A stretch of DNA of 64,000 nt from an uncultured Bacillota bacterium (GTDB taxonomy: Bacteria; Bacillota; Clostridia; Lachnospirales; Lachnospiraceae): positions 59,771 to 123,770 of the forward strand of contig CASEXH010000018.1 in the NCBI GenBank assembly GCA_949291945.1, read 5' to 3'. Numbering within the stretch: position 1 is the first letter of the stretch; the number at the start of each line of letters is the position of its first letter. The translations under genes and the position numbers were made by a program. The notes beneath the pieces were generated by a model that was not told the DNA's origin, did not search any database, and worked only from the letters and a program-made list of their open reading frames with translations. Shown piece after piece: positions 44,400 to 53,599 of the stretch.

Positions 44400-44426
44400 T
44401 TAGCACTCATTTAAACAGACTGCTGA
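44400..44426. promoter_or_regulatory. CIRCE-like site in the lon 5' UTR
   Basis: TTAGCACTC, nine bases, GACTGCTGA: the left half-site is exact and the right matches GAGTGCTAA at 7 of 9, with the correct spacing. It lies 18 bases before the lon ATG, next to AAGGAGG. Confidence 0.7.
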
Positions 44427-44443
44427 TAAAAGGAGGATTTCTT

Positions 44444-46714
44444 ATGATTGTAAGACCTGTTCATAATATACTTTTACTTCCCGATGTTTCCTACTATTTC
44501 AAGAAGGATTTTTTCAACGGCTGGTGTACAGAACCTATGAAAAAAGATGACGATGTGCTCTTTATGCTGCTGAAAGACGACAAATCCGGGAATGAGCTGA
44601 CCGCCGGGGATTTCTATCCCATTGGCATTTCTGCCCGGGTAGAAGGGATCGATGATTCAGAAAATGTGCAGATCCGCACACTGGAGCGGGTGGATATCTC
44701 CGATATTGAAGTTGCAGATAATCACATCACAGCTACCGCTTCTATCCGGGGAGAGATCAACGATATCTCTGACGAGGAAGAGGCGGAACTTTTTGCAAAG
44801 CTCCGGGGAGCTCTTCTGAAATTTGTTCAGGGGTATCAGTGGGGCGTCTGGGCCAGAAGTTATATCCTGCAGAGGAAAAATCTTCACGATCTGGCCTGCT
44901 CTCTCACAGATTATCTGAATCTCAATACAGAAGAAAAATATAAGATCCTGGCGGCAGATTCCAGGAAGGAAAGGGATGGCCTCATTGAGAATGCCATCTA
45001 TGAATTTATAGAAATGTCCAAGGTTTCCCAGGAAGCCTCTTCCGCTCAGAAGGATGATCAGGAACAGCTTTACCGGGAGGCGGCTATCAAAAAACAGATT
45101 GAATATCTCCAGCGGGAACTGGACGATATGCATCCGGAAAATGTCTCTGATGTACGGAAATTTGAAAAAAAGATCGCCCGTTCCGGCATGAACAAAGAAG
45201 CAAAACAGGAAGCAGAAAAAGTCTTAAACCGTATGAAGCAGGAAGGCAAGGAAAGCCACGAATACGGCCTGCTCTATGATTATCTGGACTTTGTCACCAG
45301 CCTTTCCTGGAAGACTCCGAAAATGCCCTCTATTGACCTGAAAGAGGCTGAGGCGATCCTGGATGAAGACCACTATGGGCTGAAGAAAGTCAAAGAAAGG
45401 ATCATCCAGCAGCTTGCTGTAATGGCCCTGAATAAAAAACAGTCTGGTTCTATCCTGCTCTTTGTGGGAGCTCCCGGTACCGGAAAGACCAGCATCGGCC
45501 AGAGTATCGCCAAGGCTCTGGGACGGAAATATGTCCGGATCAGTCTGGGAGGCGTCCGGGATGAAGCGGAGATCCGGGGACACCGGCGTACCTATGTAGG
45601 GGCTATGCCCGGACGTATCATGGAAGGCATGAAGCGCAGCGGAGCTTCCAATCCTGTTATGGTCCTGGATGAAGTGGATAAACTGGCCAGAGACTACAGC
45701 GGCGATCCTGCCAGCGCTCTTCTGGAGGTTCTGGATCCGGAACAGAACAATAACTTTACGGATCATTACATGAATGTTCCCTATGATCTGTCCAATGTTC
45801 TGTTCGTCTGCACTGCTAATACCACAGACACCATTCCAGAGCCTCTGCTGAACCGTATGGAAGTGATTTCCTTCCCAGGCTACACATCTCTGGAAAAATT
45901 CCAGATCGCCAAACGCCATCTTCTGCCAAAGGCCCTGGAAACTATGGGTATTAAAGAAGAAAATCTGGAGGTTACCGACAGCGCTCTGCACAAAATGATC
46001 GAAGAATATACCGGGGAAGCAGGCGTCCGGAGCCTGAAAAAACTCATCGACATCCTGTGCCGGAACGCTGCTGTAAAGCTGGTGAAGAAAGAACAGGAAA
46101 CTTTAACGGTTACTAAAGAAAACCTGCCGGAATACCTGGGACATCAACGTATGCGTCATGAGACCCGTCTGGAGGAAAAAGAGCCGGGTGTAGTTACAGG
46201 CCTTGCCTGGACCACCGCAGGCGGCGAGATCCTCTTTATCGAAAGCAAGCTGATGGAAGGAAAAGGAAATCTCCTCATCACCGGACAGCTTGGAGATGTA
46301 ATGAAAGAGTCTGTCCAGATTGCCCTAACTCTGGTAAAATCTCTGTTTCCCAAAGAAACAGAGATCCTGGAGAAACGGGATCTTCACATTCACGTTCCTG
46401 CGGGAGCTGTGCCGAAAGACGGACCATCTGCGGGTATTACTCTGGTAACCGCCCTGGCCTCTCTGGTAACAGGAAAGGCTGTGGGAACAGAATATGCCAT
46501 GACCGGTGAGGTTTCTCTCCGTGGCGGTGTCATGCCTATCGGAGGACTTCCTGAAAAACTCATGGCTGCCCAGAGAGCCGGTATCCAGAAGGTATTTATC
46601 CCTTATGACAATATTGAGGATCTGGAAGATGTGGCTGAGGAAGTCAAAGAAAAACTGGAAATCATCCCGGTAAAGAAAGTTACCGATGTGTTAGACCAGG
46701 TACTGAAAGATTAA
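44444..46714 (+). CDS. lon: ATP-dependent protease Lon
   Basis: A 756-residue LonA protease. The N-terminal substrate-binding domain is followed by a coiled coil (about 200-260), the AAA+ module with Walker A GAPGTGKT (342-349), and the protease domain with catalytic S662 in KDGPSAGIT and K705 in GLPEKLMA. It is somewhat shorter than E. coli Lon (784). It degrades misfolded and regulatory proteins in the cytosol. AAGGAGG precedes the start, and a CIRCE-like site lies in the 5' UTR, suggesting heat-shock control by HrcA. Confidence 0.96.
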   Translation: MIVRPVHNILLLPDVSYYFKKDFFNGWCTEPMKKDDDVLFMLLKDDKSGNELTAGDFYPIGISARVEGIDDSENVQIRTLERVDISDIEVADNHITATASIRGEINDISDEEEAELFAKLRGALLKFVQGYQWGVWARSYILQRKNLHDLACSLTDYLNLNTEEKYKILAADSRKERDGLIENAIYEFIEMSKVSQEASSAQKDDQEQLYREAAIKKQIEYLQRELDDMHPENVSDVRKFEKKIARSGMNKEAKQEAEKVLNRMKQEGKESHEYGLLYDYLDFVTSLSWKTPKMPSIDLKEAEAILDEDHYGLKKVKERIIQQLAVMALNKKQSGSILLFVGAPGTGKTSIGQSIAKALGRKYVRISLGGVRDEAEIRGHRRTYVGAMPGRIMEGMKRSGASNPVMVLDEVDKLARDYSGDPASALLEVLDPEQNNNFTDHYMNVPYDLSNVLFVCTANTTDTIPEPLLNRMEVISFPGYTSLEKFQIAKRHLLPKALETMGIKEENLEVTDSALHKMIEEYTGEAGVRSLKKLIDILCRNAAVKLVKKEQETLTVTKENLPEYLGHQRMRHETRLEEKEPGVVTGLAWTTAGGEILFIESKLMEGKGNLLITGQLGDVMKESVQIALTLVKSLFPKETEILEKRDLHIHVPAGAVPKDGPSAGITLVTALASLVTGKAVGTEYAMTGEVSLRGGVMPIGGLPEKLMAAQRAGIQKVFIPYDNIEDLEDVAEEVKEKLEIIPVKKVTDVLDQVLKD

Positions 46715-46730
46715 AGATTGCATGAACTTA

Positions 46731-46861
46731 AAAAAGCTGCCAGTATATCCTTTTGCAAACAACTGCGCCAAATCCCTTGTCTGCTTTCCCGATTGCACGG
46801 GGCAAAAAGCATTCTGCGGGATTGGCCCAGTTATTTGGCAAAGGGTATACTGGCAGCTTTT
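46731..46861. repeat. 131-bp imperfect palindrome downstream of lon
   Basis: A left arm beginning AAAAAGCTGCCAGTATA (46731-46776) is the near-perfect inverse of a right arm ending TATACTGGCAGCTTTT (46818-46861), about 38 of 44 positions matching. The loop holds its own TGCTTT-CCCG/CGGG-AAAGCA hairpin. It could end lon and tetR transcripts from both sides, or be a palindromic mobile element. Confidence 0.85.
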
Positions 46862-46892
46862 CCTGTATTCCTGACAATAAGAATTGGGTTTT

Positions 46893-47540
46893 TTACAGCA
46901 AGTCTGAGGTAAGGATATAAAGAGCCTGATAGAGGGCTGAAGTAAAATCCGGCATCCGGTAATCCGGATTTACCTCCTGCATGGCCTTTACCTGCTTCTC
47001 GCAAAGGCTGGTCATGGAATAGATTCCCTGGACTAAAGACAGGAGGAGAAAGATAAAATTCTGGATCTTCTCCCTGGGTGCTTTGGGAAAATACCGGGTA
47101 AGCACTTCTTCCATGGTCTCCTGGAAAGGATGTATGGCATGCTTAAAAGCCGTCAGCTTTTCCAGAGAGCAGTTCTTCTCTATGGTGATATAATGGACTG
47201 CCATCAGTTTCAGCAGCCTGGGATGAAGAGCCGCCGTCCCGGCAATATTCCTGCAGTAGGCTTCCCGTCCCGGCTGTTCCTCCCGGTCCATAGCCTCCCT
47301 GATGTCTTCTGTCCAGGAAAGATAATCTTTCTCCAGGATATCCAGAAAGATCTCGTCTTTTGTCTGATAATAGTTGTATATATTAGAACGGCAGATGGAG
47401 GTGGATTTCGCAATTTCTTTAATGCTGATATCCTCGTATTCCATAGTCTCATACAGCTCCTCACAGGCCCGTATGATCTCCTGCTGCCGGGCTGCCGCCA
47501 GGGATTCTTTTTTCACCTTTTGACACTTCATAAAAAACAT
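46893..47540 (-). CDS. TetR-family regulator
   Basis: A 215-residue TetR protein. Residues 18-62 carry the helix-turn-helix (YEDISIKEIAKSTSICRSNIYNYYQTKDEIF, given here in part as ISIKEIAKSTSICRSNIYNY). The helical C terminus fits the TetR/DUF-type ligand domain found near aminotransferases. It is divergent from the MalY/PatB gene, and its promoter overlaps paired GTATAC dyads, so it probably represses both itself and the lyase. CTAAGGAGG precedes the start. Confidence 0.9.
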   Translation of the reverse strand: MFFMKCQKVKKESLAAARQQEIIRACEELYETMEYEDISIKEIAKSTSICRSNIYNYYQTKDEIFLDILEKDYLSWTEDIREAMDREEQPGREAYCRNIAGTAALHPRLLKLMAVHYITIEKNCSLEKLTAFKHAIHPFQETMEEVLTRYFPKAPREKIQNFIFLLLSLVQGIYSMTSLCEKQVKAMQEVNPDYRMPDFTSALYQALYILTSDLL

Positions 47541-47550
47541 GCCTCCTTAG

Positions 47551-47623
47551 AATTCAAGGCTAGTATACCACGAAGTATACGCTATGGCAAAGCCTTGAAT
47601 TTTTTGCCTGCAGATTGTATCAT
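47551..47623. promoter_or_regulatory. Interlocked divergent promoters and nested palindromes, tetR/malY-patB
   Basis: Minus-strand promoter: TTGCCA (47585-47590), 17 bases, TATACT (47562-47567). Plus-strand promoter: TTGAAT (47595-47600), 17 bases, TATCAT (47618-47623). Outer arms AATTCAAGGCT (47551-47561) and AGCCTTGAATT (47591-47601) enclose two GTATAC dyads (47563-47568, 47575-47580). Confidence 0.75.
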
Positions 47624-47652
47624 AGGGGGAGAATAATAGGAGGTTTTTTGAC

Positions 47653-48876
47653 ATGAAATACGACTTTACCACAATCATGGACCGGAAAGGCAAAGACGCC
47701 ATAGCTTTAGATGTAGAAACTGCTCTGGAAGGCGGTATGCTGGGAGTAGAAAATGTTGAAATCAAAAAAGGCTTTTCTGTGATCCCCATGTGGGTGGCAG
47801 ACATGAATTTTCCTACGGTTCCCACCGTACAGGAAGCCCTGATCCAGAGGGCGGAACATCCGGCTTTCGGCTATTTTTCTCCCTCTCAGGAATATTATGA
47901 CTCCATTATCCGGTGGCAGCAGACCAGAAATGGGGTCACCGGTCTTACCAGTGAATGTATCGGTTATGAAAACGGGGTTCTGGGCGGAGTAGTCTCTGCT
48001 CTGAACGTATTCTGTTCCAAAGGAGACAAGGTACTCCTTCACTCTCCCACCTACATAGGTTTTACCGGCAGTCTGAAAAATAACGGATACGATATGGTCT
48101 TGAGTCCTTTAAAACGTGATGAAAAAGGCATCTGGCGTATGGATTTTGAAGATATGGAGGAGAAACTGGCTACAGAAAACATCCATGCCGCTGTTTTCTG
48201 TTCTCCCCACAATCCCTGCGGACGGGTGTGGGAACGCTGGGAACTGGAAAAAGCCATGGCCCTTTTCCAGAAATATGATGTCTATGTGGTTTCTGACGAG
48301 ATCTGGTCTGACCTGATCCTGGATGGACACAAACATATCCCCACCCAATCCGTCAGCCAGGACGCAAAGATGCGCACCGCCGCATTCTACGCTCCCAGCA
48401 AAACCTTTAATCTGGCGGGCCTTGTGGGAAGCTATCATATTGTGTATAACAAATGGATCCGTGACCGTATGGAGAAAGAATCCTCTCTTTCCCACTACAA
48501 CAGCATGAATGTACTGAGCATGCATGCCCTGATCGGCGCCTACAAGCCGGAAGGCTATGAATGGGTGGATCAGCTCTGCCAGGTACTGACAGACAATGTA
48601 AACTATGCTTATGACTATATCACCACCCATTTTTCCGGTGTAGAACTGTCCAGACCGGAAGGAACCTATATGCTCTTCCTGGACTGCACCAGATGGTGCC
48701 AGGAACATGGAAAGACCCTGGATGAGCTGGAAGCCGCCGGGATCCAGGTGGGTGTTATCTGGCAGGACGGCAGGCCTTTCCACGGTCCCTGCTCTATCCG
48801 CATGAATCTGGCCCTGCCCCACAGCCTTGTTAAAGAGGCTATGGAACGGCTGGATAAATATGTATTTAACACCTGA
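47653..48876 (+). CDS. MalY/PatB-type cystathionine beta-lyase (C-S lyase)
   Basis: A 407-residue PLP aminotransferase-fold lyase that releases thiols such as homocysteine from cysteine conjugates. Family features are WVADMNFPT near residue 48, SPHNPCGRVW near 183, VSDEIWSDLIL near 215 and the PLP lysine in APSKTFNLAGL near 254. It could provide methionine or break down sulfur amino acids to H2S. The start has AGGAGG. A TetR regulator is divergent and an MFS transporter lies convergent downstream. Confidence 0.93.
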   Translation: MKYDFTTIMDRKGKDAIALDVETALEGGMLGVENVEIKKGFSVIPMWVADMNFPTVPTVQEALIQRAEHPAFGYFSPSQEYYDSIIRWQQTRNGVTGLTSECIGYENGVLGGVVSALNVFCSKGDKVLLHSPTYIGFTGSLKNNGYDMVLSPLKRDEKGIWRMDFEDMEEKLATENIHAAVFCSPHNPCGRVWERWELEKAMALFQKYDVYVVSDEIWSDLILDGHKHIPTQSVSQDAKMRTAAFYAPSKTFNLAGLVGSYHIVYNKWIRDRMEKESSLSHYNSMNVLSMHALIGAYKPEGYEWVDQLCQVLTDNVNYAYDYITTHFSGVELSRPEGTYMLFLDCTRWCQEHGKTLDELEAAGIQVGVIWQDGRPFHGPCSIRMNLALPHSLVKEAMERLDKYVFNT

Positions 48877-48882
48877 ATACAG

Positions 48883-50052
48883 TTATTTTACTTTCTTCAG
48901 CATTTTCTCATGTGCAAATATCATGAGCACCAGGATCAGCAGCAGATACAGCGGCAGAAGAGCAGTGCTGATATGATTGGCGATCACCCCGAATACCGGC
49001 GGCATAAGACAGGTTCCCACATAAGCAGAAGCCATCTGTACGCCGATCATGGCCTGTGATTTCTCTGCTCCAAAATTCTTTGGTGTAGAGTGGATAATAG
49101 ACGGATAGACCGGCGCACAGCCCAGACCGATCAGGACCAGGCCTGCAAAGGCACTTCCATTGCCAAAAGGCAGCAGAAGCAGCAGGATACCCAGTAAAAT
49201 CCCGCTCTGTCCCAGCCGTATCATTTGTGTATCATTAAACTTTAAAGTCAGGAATCCGCTCAACGCCCTGCCTGCAGTGATCCCTGCAAAAAACAGACTT
49301 GCAAATCCGGCGGCTGCATCCTCTGAAAGGCCCCGGCGCAGCACCAGATAGCTGCTGGCCCACAGACTGGTTGTCTGTTTCAACGCACAATAGCAGAAAA
49401 AGGCCACCATCACTTCTTTCGCACCGGGTATATGGATTATTTTCCCCAGGGAAAGGGGTGTACTGCTGCAGGAATCGGGAGCTGCCTTGGCGGTTCCCGA
49501 TTCCTGCTTTTTGTTCCATAAGGGAAGACTGAAAAAAAGAAGTACGGTCAGTACGATCTGCAGGACTGCAATGTAGCGGTATCCCATATTCCAGCTCTGT
49601 CCCTCGGACAGAGCATAACCCATCACATAGGGCCCCAGTGATGCTCCTACTCCCCACATACAATGGAGCCAGCTCATATGTCTGCTCTCATAGTGAAGGG
49701 CAACATAGTTGTTCAGAGAAGCATCTACACTACCGGCTCCCAATCCATAAGGAATGGCCCACAGACACAGTGCCACATAAGAATGGCTGACAGAAAACCC
49801 GAACAACGCCGCTGCCGTCATAAGTACACTGAAAGCTGTCACTTTTCCGGTTCCAAATCTTCTGGTAAGCCGATCACTCTGCAGACTGGAAATAATCGTA
49901 CCGGCTGCAATGATCATAGAAATTCCCCCGGCAAAGGAAACAGGTACCGAGAGTTCCTGATACATGGTGGGCCACGCAGAGCCTAAAAGTGCATCCGGAA
50001 GTCCCAGGCTGATAAAAGCCAGATAAATAATCGCTAACAATAACTGAAACAT
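48883..50052 (-). CDS. MFS transporter
   Basis: A 389-residue major facilitator with about 12 membrane segments. The loop-2 motif is SDRLTRRFGTGKV near residue 60. It resembles FucP/YfkF-type or drug-exporter-like carriers; the substrate cannot be read. It begins 24 bases after the thiE-like gene on the same strand, so it may belong to the thiamine operon and could carry a thiamine precursor; this is inference only. AGGAGG precedes the start. Confidence 0.85.
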   Translation of the reverse strand: MFQLLLAIIYLAFISLGLPDALLGSAWPTMYQELSVPVSFAGGISMIIAAGTIISSLQSDRLTRRFGTGKVTAFSVLMTAAALFGFSVSHSYVALCLWAIPYGLGAGSVDASLNNYVALHYESRHMSWLHCMWGVGASLGPYVMGYALSEGQSWNMGYRYIAVLQIVLTVLLFFSLPLWNKKQESGTAKAAPDSCSSTPLSLGKIIHIPGAKEVMVAFFCYCALKQTTSLWASSYLVLRRGLSEDAAAGFASLFFAGITAGRALSGFLTLKFNDTQMIRLGQSGILLGILLLLLPFGNGSAFAGLVLIGLGCAPVYPSIIHSTPKNFGAEKSQAMIGVQMASAYVGTCLMPPVFGVIANHISTALLPLYLLLILVLMIFAHEKMLKKVK

Positions 50053-50076
50053 TGTAATATCCTCCTGCCTGAGCCT

Positions 50077-50673
50077 TTACGGCTGGAATTTCATAGCTCC
50101 GGACATAATGCACACTCCTCTGGCTCCGGCAGCCAGTGTTTTTTTTATCTGATCCTGCTCCAGACGGATCCCTCCGATGGCGTAGACCGGCAGGGAAACT
50201 GACCGGCAGATCTGCTCCAGAAAGTCCAGGCCTCTGGGAGGAAGGCCCTTCTTACAGTCTGTAGCAAATATATGTCCGGCGATGACATAATCCGCTCCCA
50301 GGCATTCCGCCTCCTGAGCCTCTTCCAGGCTGTGAACAGAACAGCCGAGGTTCCATTTTTTCTCCAAGCTTCCTCTTCCTGTCTCCCGAAGCACTGAAAG
50401 AGGGAGCTGCAGACCCTGAGTCCCTGCTTTTACTGCTGCTTCCCTGTAGGTATGGCAGTAAAAAGGCACCTGGTATCTGTCACAGATTTCTTTTACTTCT
50501 ACTGCAAGCCTCTCATATTCCGGCAGGTTCAGATCTTTTTCTCTTAACAGGATCCTCTCGGGCCCTTTTTGACAGAGGATCTCGATCTGGTCCAGAAAAG
50601 GGCGGACAGCAAGCTTCCGGTTGGTAACAACTGTTATCCGGGACCAGAGATCTTTTTCCAGCTCTGCGGTCAT
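50077..50673 (-). CDS. Thiamine-phosphate synthase-like protein (ThiE/TenI)
   Basis: A 198-residue TIM-barrel protein. YVIAGHIFATDCKKGLPPRG near 128 and VYAIGGI near 163 match the ThiE/TenI family, with GARGVCIMSG at the C terminus. ThiE joins the thiazole and pyrimidine halves of thiamine; TenI isomerises the thiazole tautomer. The usual ThiE diphosphate motif (QxR...K) is weak, so TenI is a real alternative. The start at 50673 follows the thiH stop by 10 bases; an open frame extends inside thiH but is a shadow. Confidence 0.8.
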   Translation of the reverse strand: MTAELEKDLWSRITVVTNRKLAVRPFLDQIEILCQKGPERILLREKDLNLPEYERLAVEVKEICDRYQVPFYCHTYREAAVKAGTQGLQLPLSVLRETGRGSLEKKWNLGCSVHSLEEAQEAECLGADYVIAGHIFATDCKKGLPPRGLDFLEQICRSVSLPVYAIGGIRLEQDQIKKTLAAGARGVCIMSGAMKFQP

Positions 50674-50683
50674 TCTTTCTTCT

Positions 50684-51904
50684 CTACACATAGACATACT
50701 CCGCCATAACCGGCTGGAGATTTTCTCCCAGCAGGCTGTCATAGACTTCCTGGACAGACCGTCCGTCTGAGATCTCAAACTGAGCGTCTCCCTTATCTTC
50801 CAGCTCTTCTACATGCTCGCCGATACCGGTGCTGACTCCGGCGGAAATCTTAGTGGCGGCGATCTTTACCAGGTTATCCCTTACTCTGGCACACTCTCTT
50901 GTAGAAATAGTGATCCCTGCAAAAGGCATAAACAGACGGTAGGCACAGACTACCTGAAGAAGCTGGGCCTCGTGGACGTCCATGGGGTTGATCTTATCGT
51001 TGTTAATAATAGGACGAAGTCTTGGACAGGAGAAGGAAATCTCTGCCTGGGGATATTTTTTCTGGAGATACCAGGCATGCATACCTGTGGCAAAAGCATC
51101 TTTTCTAAAATCGTCCAGCCCCAGAAGGGCGCCGAAAGCTACTCCCCGCATACCACCCATAAGGGCTCTTTCCTGGGCATTGACACGGTAAGGGTAAATC
51201 CTTTTATGACCTGCCAGATGGAGGGTCTCATATTTGTCTGCATGATAGGTTTCCTGGAAAACCGTGACATAGTCTGCTCCGCATTTATGAAGGTAGGCGT
51301 ACTCATCAGAATTCATAGGATAAACCTCCAGGCCGATGACCCGGAAATATTTCCTGGCGATCTTACAGGCCTCTCCGATATATTCTACGGTGGATTTTTT
51401 CCGGCTCTCCCCTGTCAGAATCAGGATTTCCTGAAGGCCGGACTTGGCAATAGCTGCCATTTCCTTGTCAATCTCTTCATAGGTAAGCTGGGCTCTTTTG
51501 ATCCTGTTATGGCAGTTAAACCCGCAGTATATACAGTAGTTTTCACAGTAATTTGCTATGTAGATAGGCGTGAACATATAAATGGAATTGCCGAAGTGCT
51601 TCCTGGTCTCCTTCTGGGCACACTGAGCAATCTCCTCCAGCAAAGGCAGCGCTGCAGGAGAAAGGAGGGCCTTAAAGTCTTCCGGTGTCTTGTAATCATG
51701 GGCAAGAGCTCTTCTTACATCTGCCTCTGTATACAGACTGTAGTCATAATTTCTCGCAGCCTCCCGGACTTTGTCCATCACATCGCTTTGAATCACTTCC
51801 ATATCCGGCAGATATTTCATGTGATCTGTCCGCTTTCCTTTTTCCAGAAATTCTTTTACTTCTTCGTTGATGATACTTTCGTTTACGTGATTTTCCTGAC
51901 TCAT
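50684..51904 (-). CDS. thiH: 2-iminoacetate synthase ThiH (radical SAM)
   Basis: A 406-residue radical-SAM tyrosine lyase that makes dehydroglycine for the thiazole ring. The [4Fe-4S] cysteines are in CENYCIYCGF near residue 112 (C-x3-C-x2-C), followed by the HNRIKR motif. The anaerobic ThiH, rather than the oxygen-using ThiO, fits a strict anaerobe. It follows thiG by 12 bases. AGGAGG precedes the start. Confidence 0.96.
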   Translation of the reverse strand: MSQENHVNESIINEEVKEFLEKGKRTDHMKYLPDMEVIQSDVMDKVREAARNYDYSLYTEADVRRALAHDYKTPEDFKALLSPAALPLLEEIAQCAQKETRKHFGNSIYMFTPIYIANYCENYCIYCGFNCHNRIKRAQLTYEEIDKEMAAIAKSGLQEILILTGESRKKSTVEYIGEACKIARKYFRVIGLEVYPMNSDEYAYLHKCGADYVTVFQETYHADKYETLHLAGHKRIYPYRVNAQERALMGGMRGVAFGALLGLDDFRKDAFATGMHAWYLQKKYPQAEISFSCPRLRPIINNDKINPMDVHEAQLLQVVCAYRLFMPFAGITISTRECARVRDNLVKIAATKISAGVSTGIGEHVEELEDKGDAQFEISDGRSVQEVYDSLLGENLQPVMAEYVYV

Positions 51905-51916
51905 TGCCTCTGCCTC

Positions 51917-52693
51917 CTAGTCCTGAAGATATCCTGTAAGGGGTGATGAAGGGCTGGCTCCTTTTTCCATAACTCTTCCAAGTCCGGAAAGGTAAGCCTC
52001 TCTTCCTGCTTCTATAGCCTTGCGGAAGGCATCTGCCATAAGAGGCACATCTCCTGCCGTTGCAATAGCAGTATTGGCCATGACTGCCGCTGCCCCCATT
52101 TCCATAGCCTCGCAGGCCTGGGAAGGTCTTCCGATGCCGGCATCTACAATAATGGGCAGGTCGATCTCATCAATGAGGATCTGGATAAATTCTTTGGTAC
52201 ACAGGCCCTTGTTGGAGCCGATGGGCGCTCCCAGAGGCATGATACAGGCGGCGCCTGCCTGGACCATATCTCTGGCGGCATTAAGATCCGGATACATATA
52301 GGGCATAACAGTAAATCCTTCTTTTGCCAGGATTTCTGTAGCTTTAATAGTTTCCTGGTTGTCCGGAAGAAGGTATCTGGTATCCCGCATGATCTCGATC
52401 TTTACCAGATCGCTGCCGCAGACTTCTCTGGAAAGCCTGGCGATCCGCACTGCCTCCTGGGCATCTCTGGCTCCGGAAGTATTGGGCAGAAGACTGACGC
52501 CCTGGGGGATATAATCCAGGATATTGGCGGCGCCGCCTTCATTTACCCGGCGAAGAGCCAGGGTAATGATCTGGGCTTTTGCCTGCTCTAGCGCTGCCTT
52601 TATCAGATCCAGAGAATATTTCCCGGATCCCAGAATAAATCTGGAAGTAAACTCGTGGTTTCCGATTTTCCAAGTGTCTTTTGTATGGTTCAT
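51917..52693 (-). CDS. thiG: Thiazole synthase ThiG
   Basis: A 258-residue TIM barrel that forms the thiazole phosphate from deoxyxylulose phosphate, dehydroglycine and ThiS-thiocarboxylate. The Schiff-base lysine is in [10 protein letters not shown], with [11 protein letters not shown] and [16 protein letters not shown] typical of ThiG. The start at 52693 is chosen because GAGGGAAG lies before it; an earlier in-frame ATG at 52708 has no site. It follows thiF. Confidence 0.96.
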   Translation of the reverse strand: MNHTKDTWKIGNHEFTSRFILGSGKYSLDLIKAALEQAKAQIITLALRRVNEGGAANILDYIPQGVSLLPNTSGARDAQEAVRIARLSREVCGSDLVKIEIMRDTRYLLPDNQETIKATEILAKEGFTVMPYMYPDLNAARDMVQAGAACIMPLGAPIGSNKGLCTKEFIQILIDEIDLPIIVDAGIGRPSQACEAMEMGAAAVMANTAIATAGDVPLMADAFRKAIEAGREAYLSGLGRVMEKGASPSSPLTGYLQD

Positions 52694-52711
52694 TTTTTCT
52701 TCCCTCATTTC

Positions 52712-53350
52712 TTAATTTTTTTCTAATATCAGTTCCAGGATCAGGTTTGCCTCATGAGCTGCGCACAGGGCCACCCTGGGGGCTGCCAGCCCCTGTCCTT
52801 CCTCTATCCCGGAAGTCCCGTCTCCGCATAGATAGAAATTTCTTCCCACCTGTCTGGTGACGATATCATTGCTCCTTCCAAAGCCTCCCATGCCGCTGGC
52901 ACAGACCAGAGGTTTTTCAGGAAAATGCTCCAGACAGCCGTTAACCAGCATAGCCTTATTCTCCGGCCTGTCAAAAGCTTCGCAGATAATACCTGCATTC
53001 TGAAAAAGCCTGGGAATATTTTCTTCCGTAACCCTTTCACAACTGGTCTCAATATCCAGCCAGGGATTGATCTGAAGAAGCTGCTCTTTCAGTGCTTCTG
53101 TCTTATCCATACCCAGATGGGAAATAAAATAGTGCTGCCGGTTCAGATTTGTCATATCCACCTTATCAAAGTCAATAAGATGAAGATGTCCCACTCCTGC
53201 TCTGGTCAGAAACACCGACACATTAGAGCCCAGACCCCCAAGGCCTGCCACCGCAATCTTGGCATTCCACAATTTTTCCGCTTCTTCCCTTGTGCACCGG
53301 GCAAGAAGGGCTTTCTGCAGTTCTTCCCTGGATGGAATCCTTTTCTCCAT
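52712..53350 (-). CDS. thiF: ThiF, ThiS adenylyltransferase
   Basis: A 212-residue E1-like enzyme that adenylates the C terminus of ThiS. The ATP site is AVAGLGGLGSNVSVFLTRAG near residue 32, with DFDKVDMTNLNRQHY near 58, and an EAFDRPENKAML segment. It lacks the rhodanese domain of E. coli ThiI-type partners. The start at 53350 has a GGAGGAGG site located inside the thiS 3' end; the frame is open further upstream but those residues are out-of-frame thiS. Confidence 0.93.
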   Translation of the reverse strand: MEKRIPSREELQKALLARCTREEAEKLWNAKIAVAGLGGLGSNVSVFLTRAGVGHLHLIDFDKVDMTNLNRQHYFISHLGMDKTEALKEQLLQINPWLDIETSCERVTEENIPRLFQNAGIICEAFDRPENKAMLVNGCLEHFPEKPLVCASGMGGFGRSNDIVTRQVGRNFYLCGDGTSGIEEGQGLAAPRVALCAAHEANLILELILEKN

Positions 53351-53354
53351 AAGA

Positions 53355-53549
53355 TCAGCCTCCTCCAACAAAACTGACGATCTCGATCCTGTCCTCTTCC
53401 AGGATCTCTTCTGTGGAATAATTCTTCTTAGGAACGATCTCTCCGTTTTTTTCCACCGCAACCCGGTCTTGCCGGTAATTTCTTGCTTCCAGCAGCTTCT
53501 CCACTGTCAGACCGGCCTCCCAGGCTGCTCTTTCTCCGTTTACAATCAT
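53355..53549 (-). CDS. thiS: Sulfur carrier protein ThiS
   Basis: A 64-residue ubiquitin-like protein ending in GGG; the C-terminal glycine is adenylated by ThiF and converted to a thiocarboxylate. It is the first gene of thiSFGHE. Upstream on the mRNA, CCUCUC at about 53580 could pair with the GGAGAGG ribosome binding site, which would hide it. The operon leader is about 450 bases from the TPP riboswitch and includes a large palindrome and two terminators. Confidence 0.95.
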   Translation of the reverse strand: MIVNGERAAWEAGLTVEKLLEARNYRQDRVAVEKNGEIVPKKNYSTEEILEEDRIEIVSFVGGG

Positions 53550-53599
53550 CTTCCTCTCCTTTCCAGAATTTCTGCCACACAGAGAGGTTTTATTCTATG

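Noticed and set aside
53200..53461. N-terminal extension of ThiF up to 53461
   Set aside because: These residues are the out-of-frame reading of thiS; the ATG at 53350 has a strong ribosome binding site.
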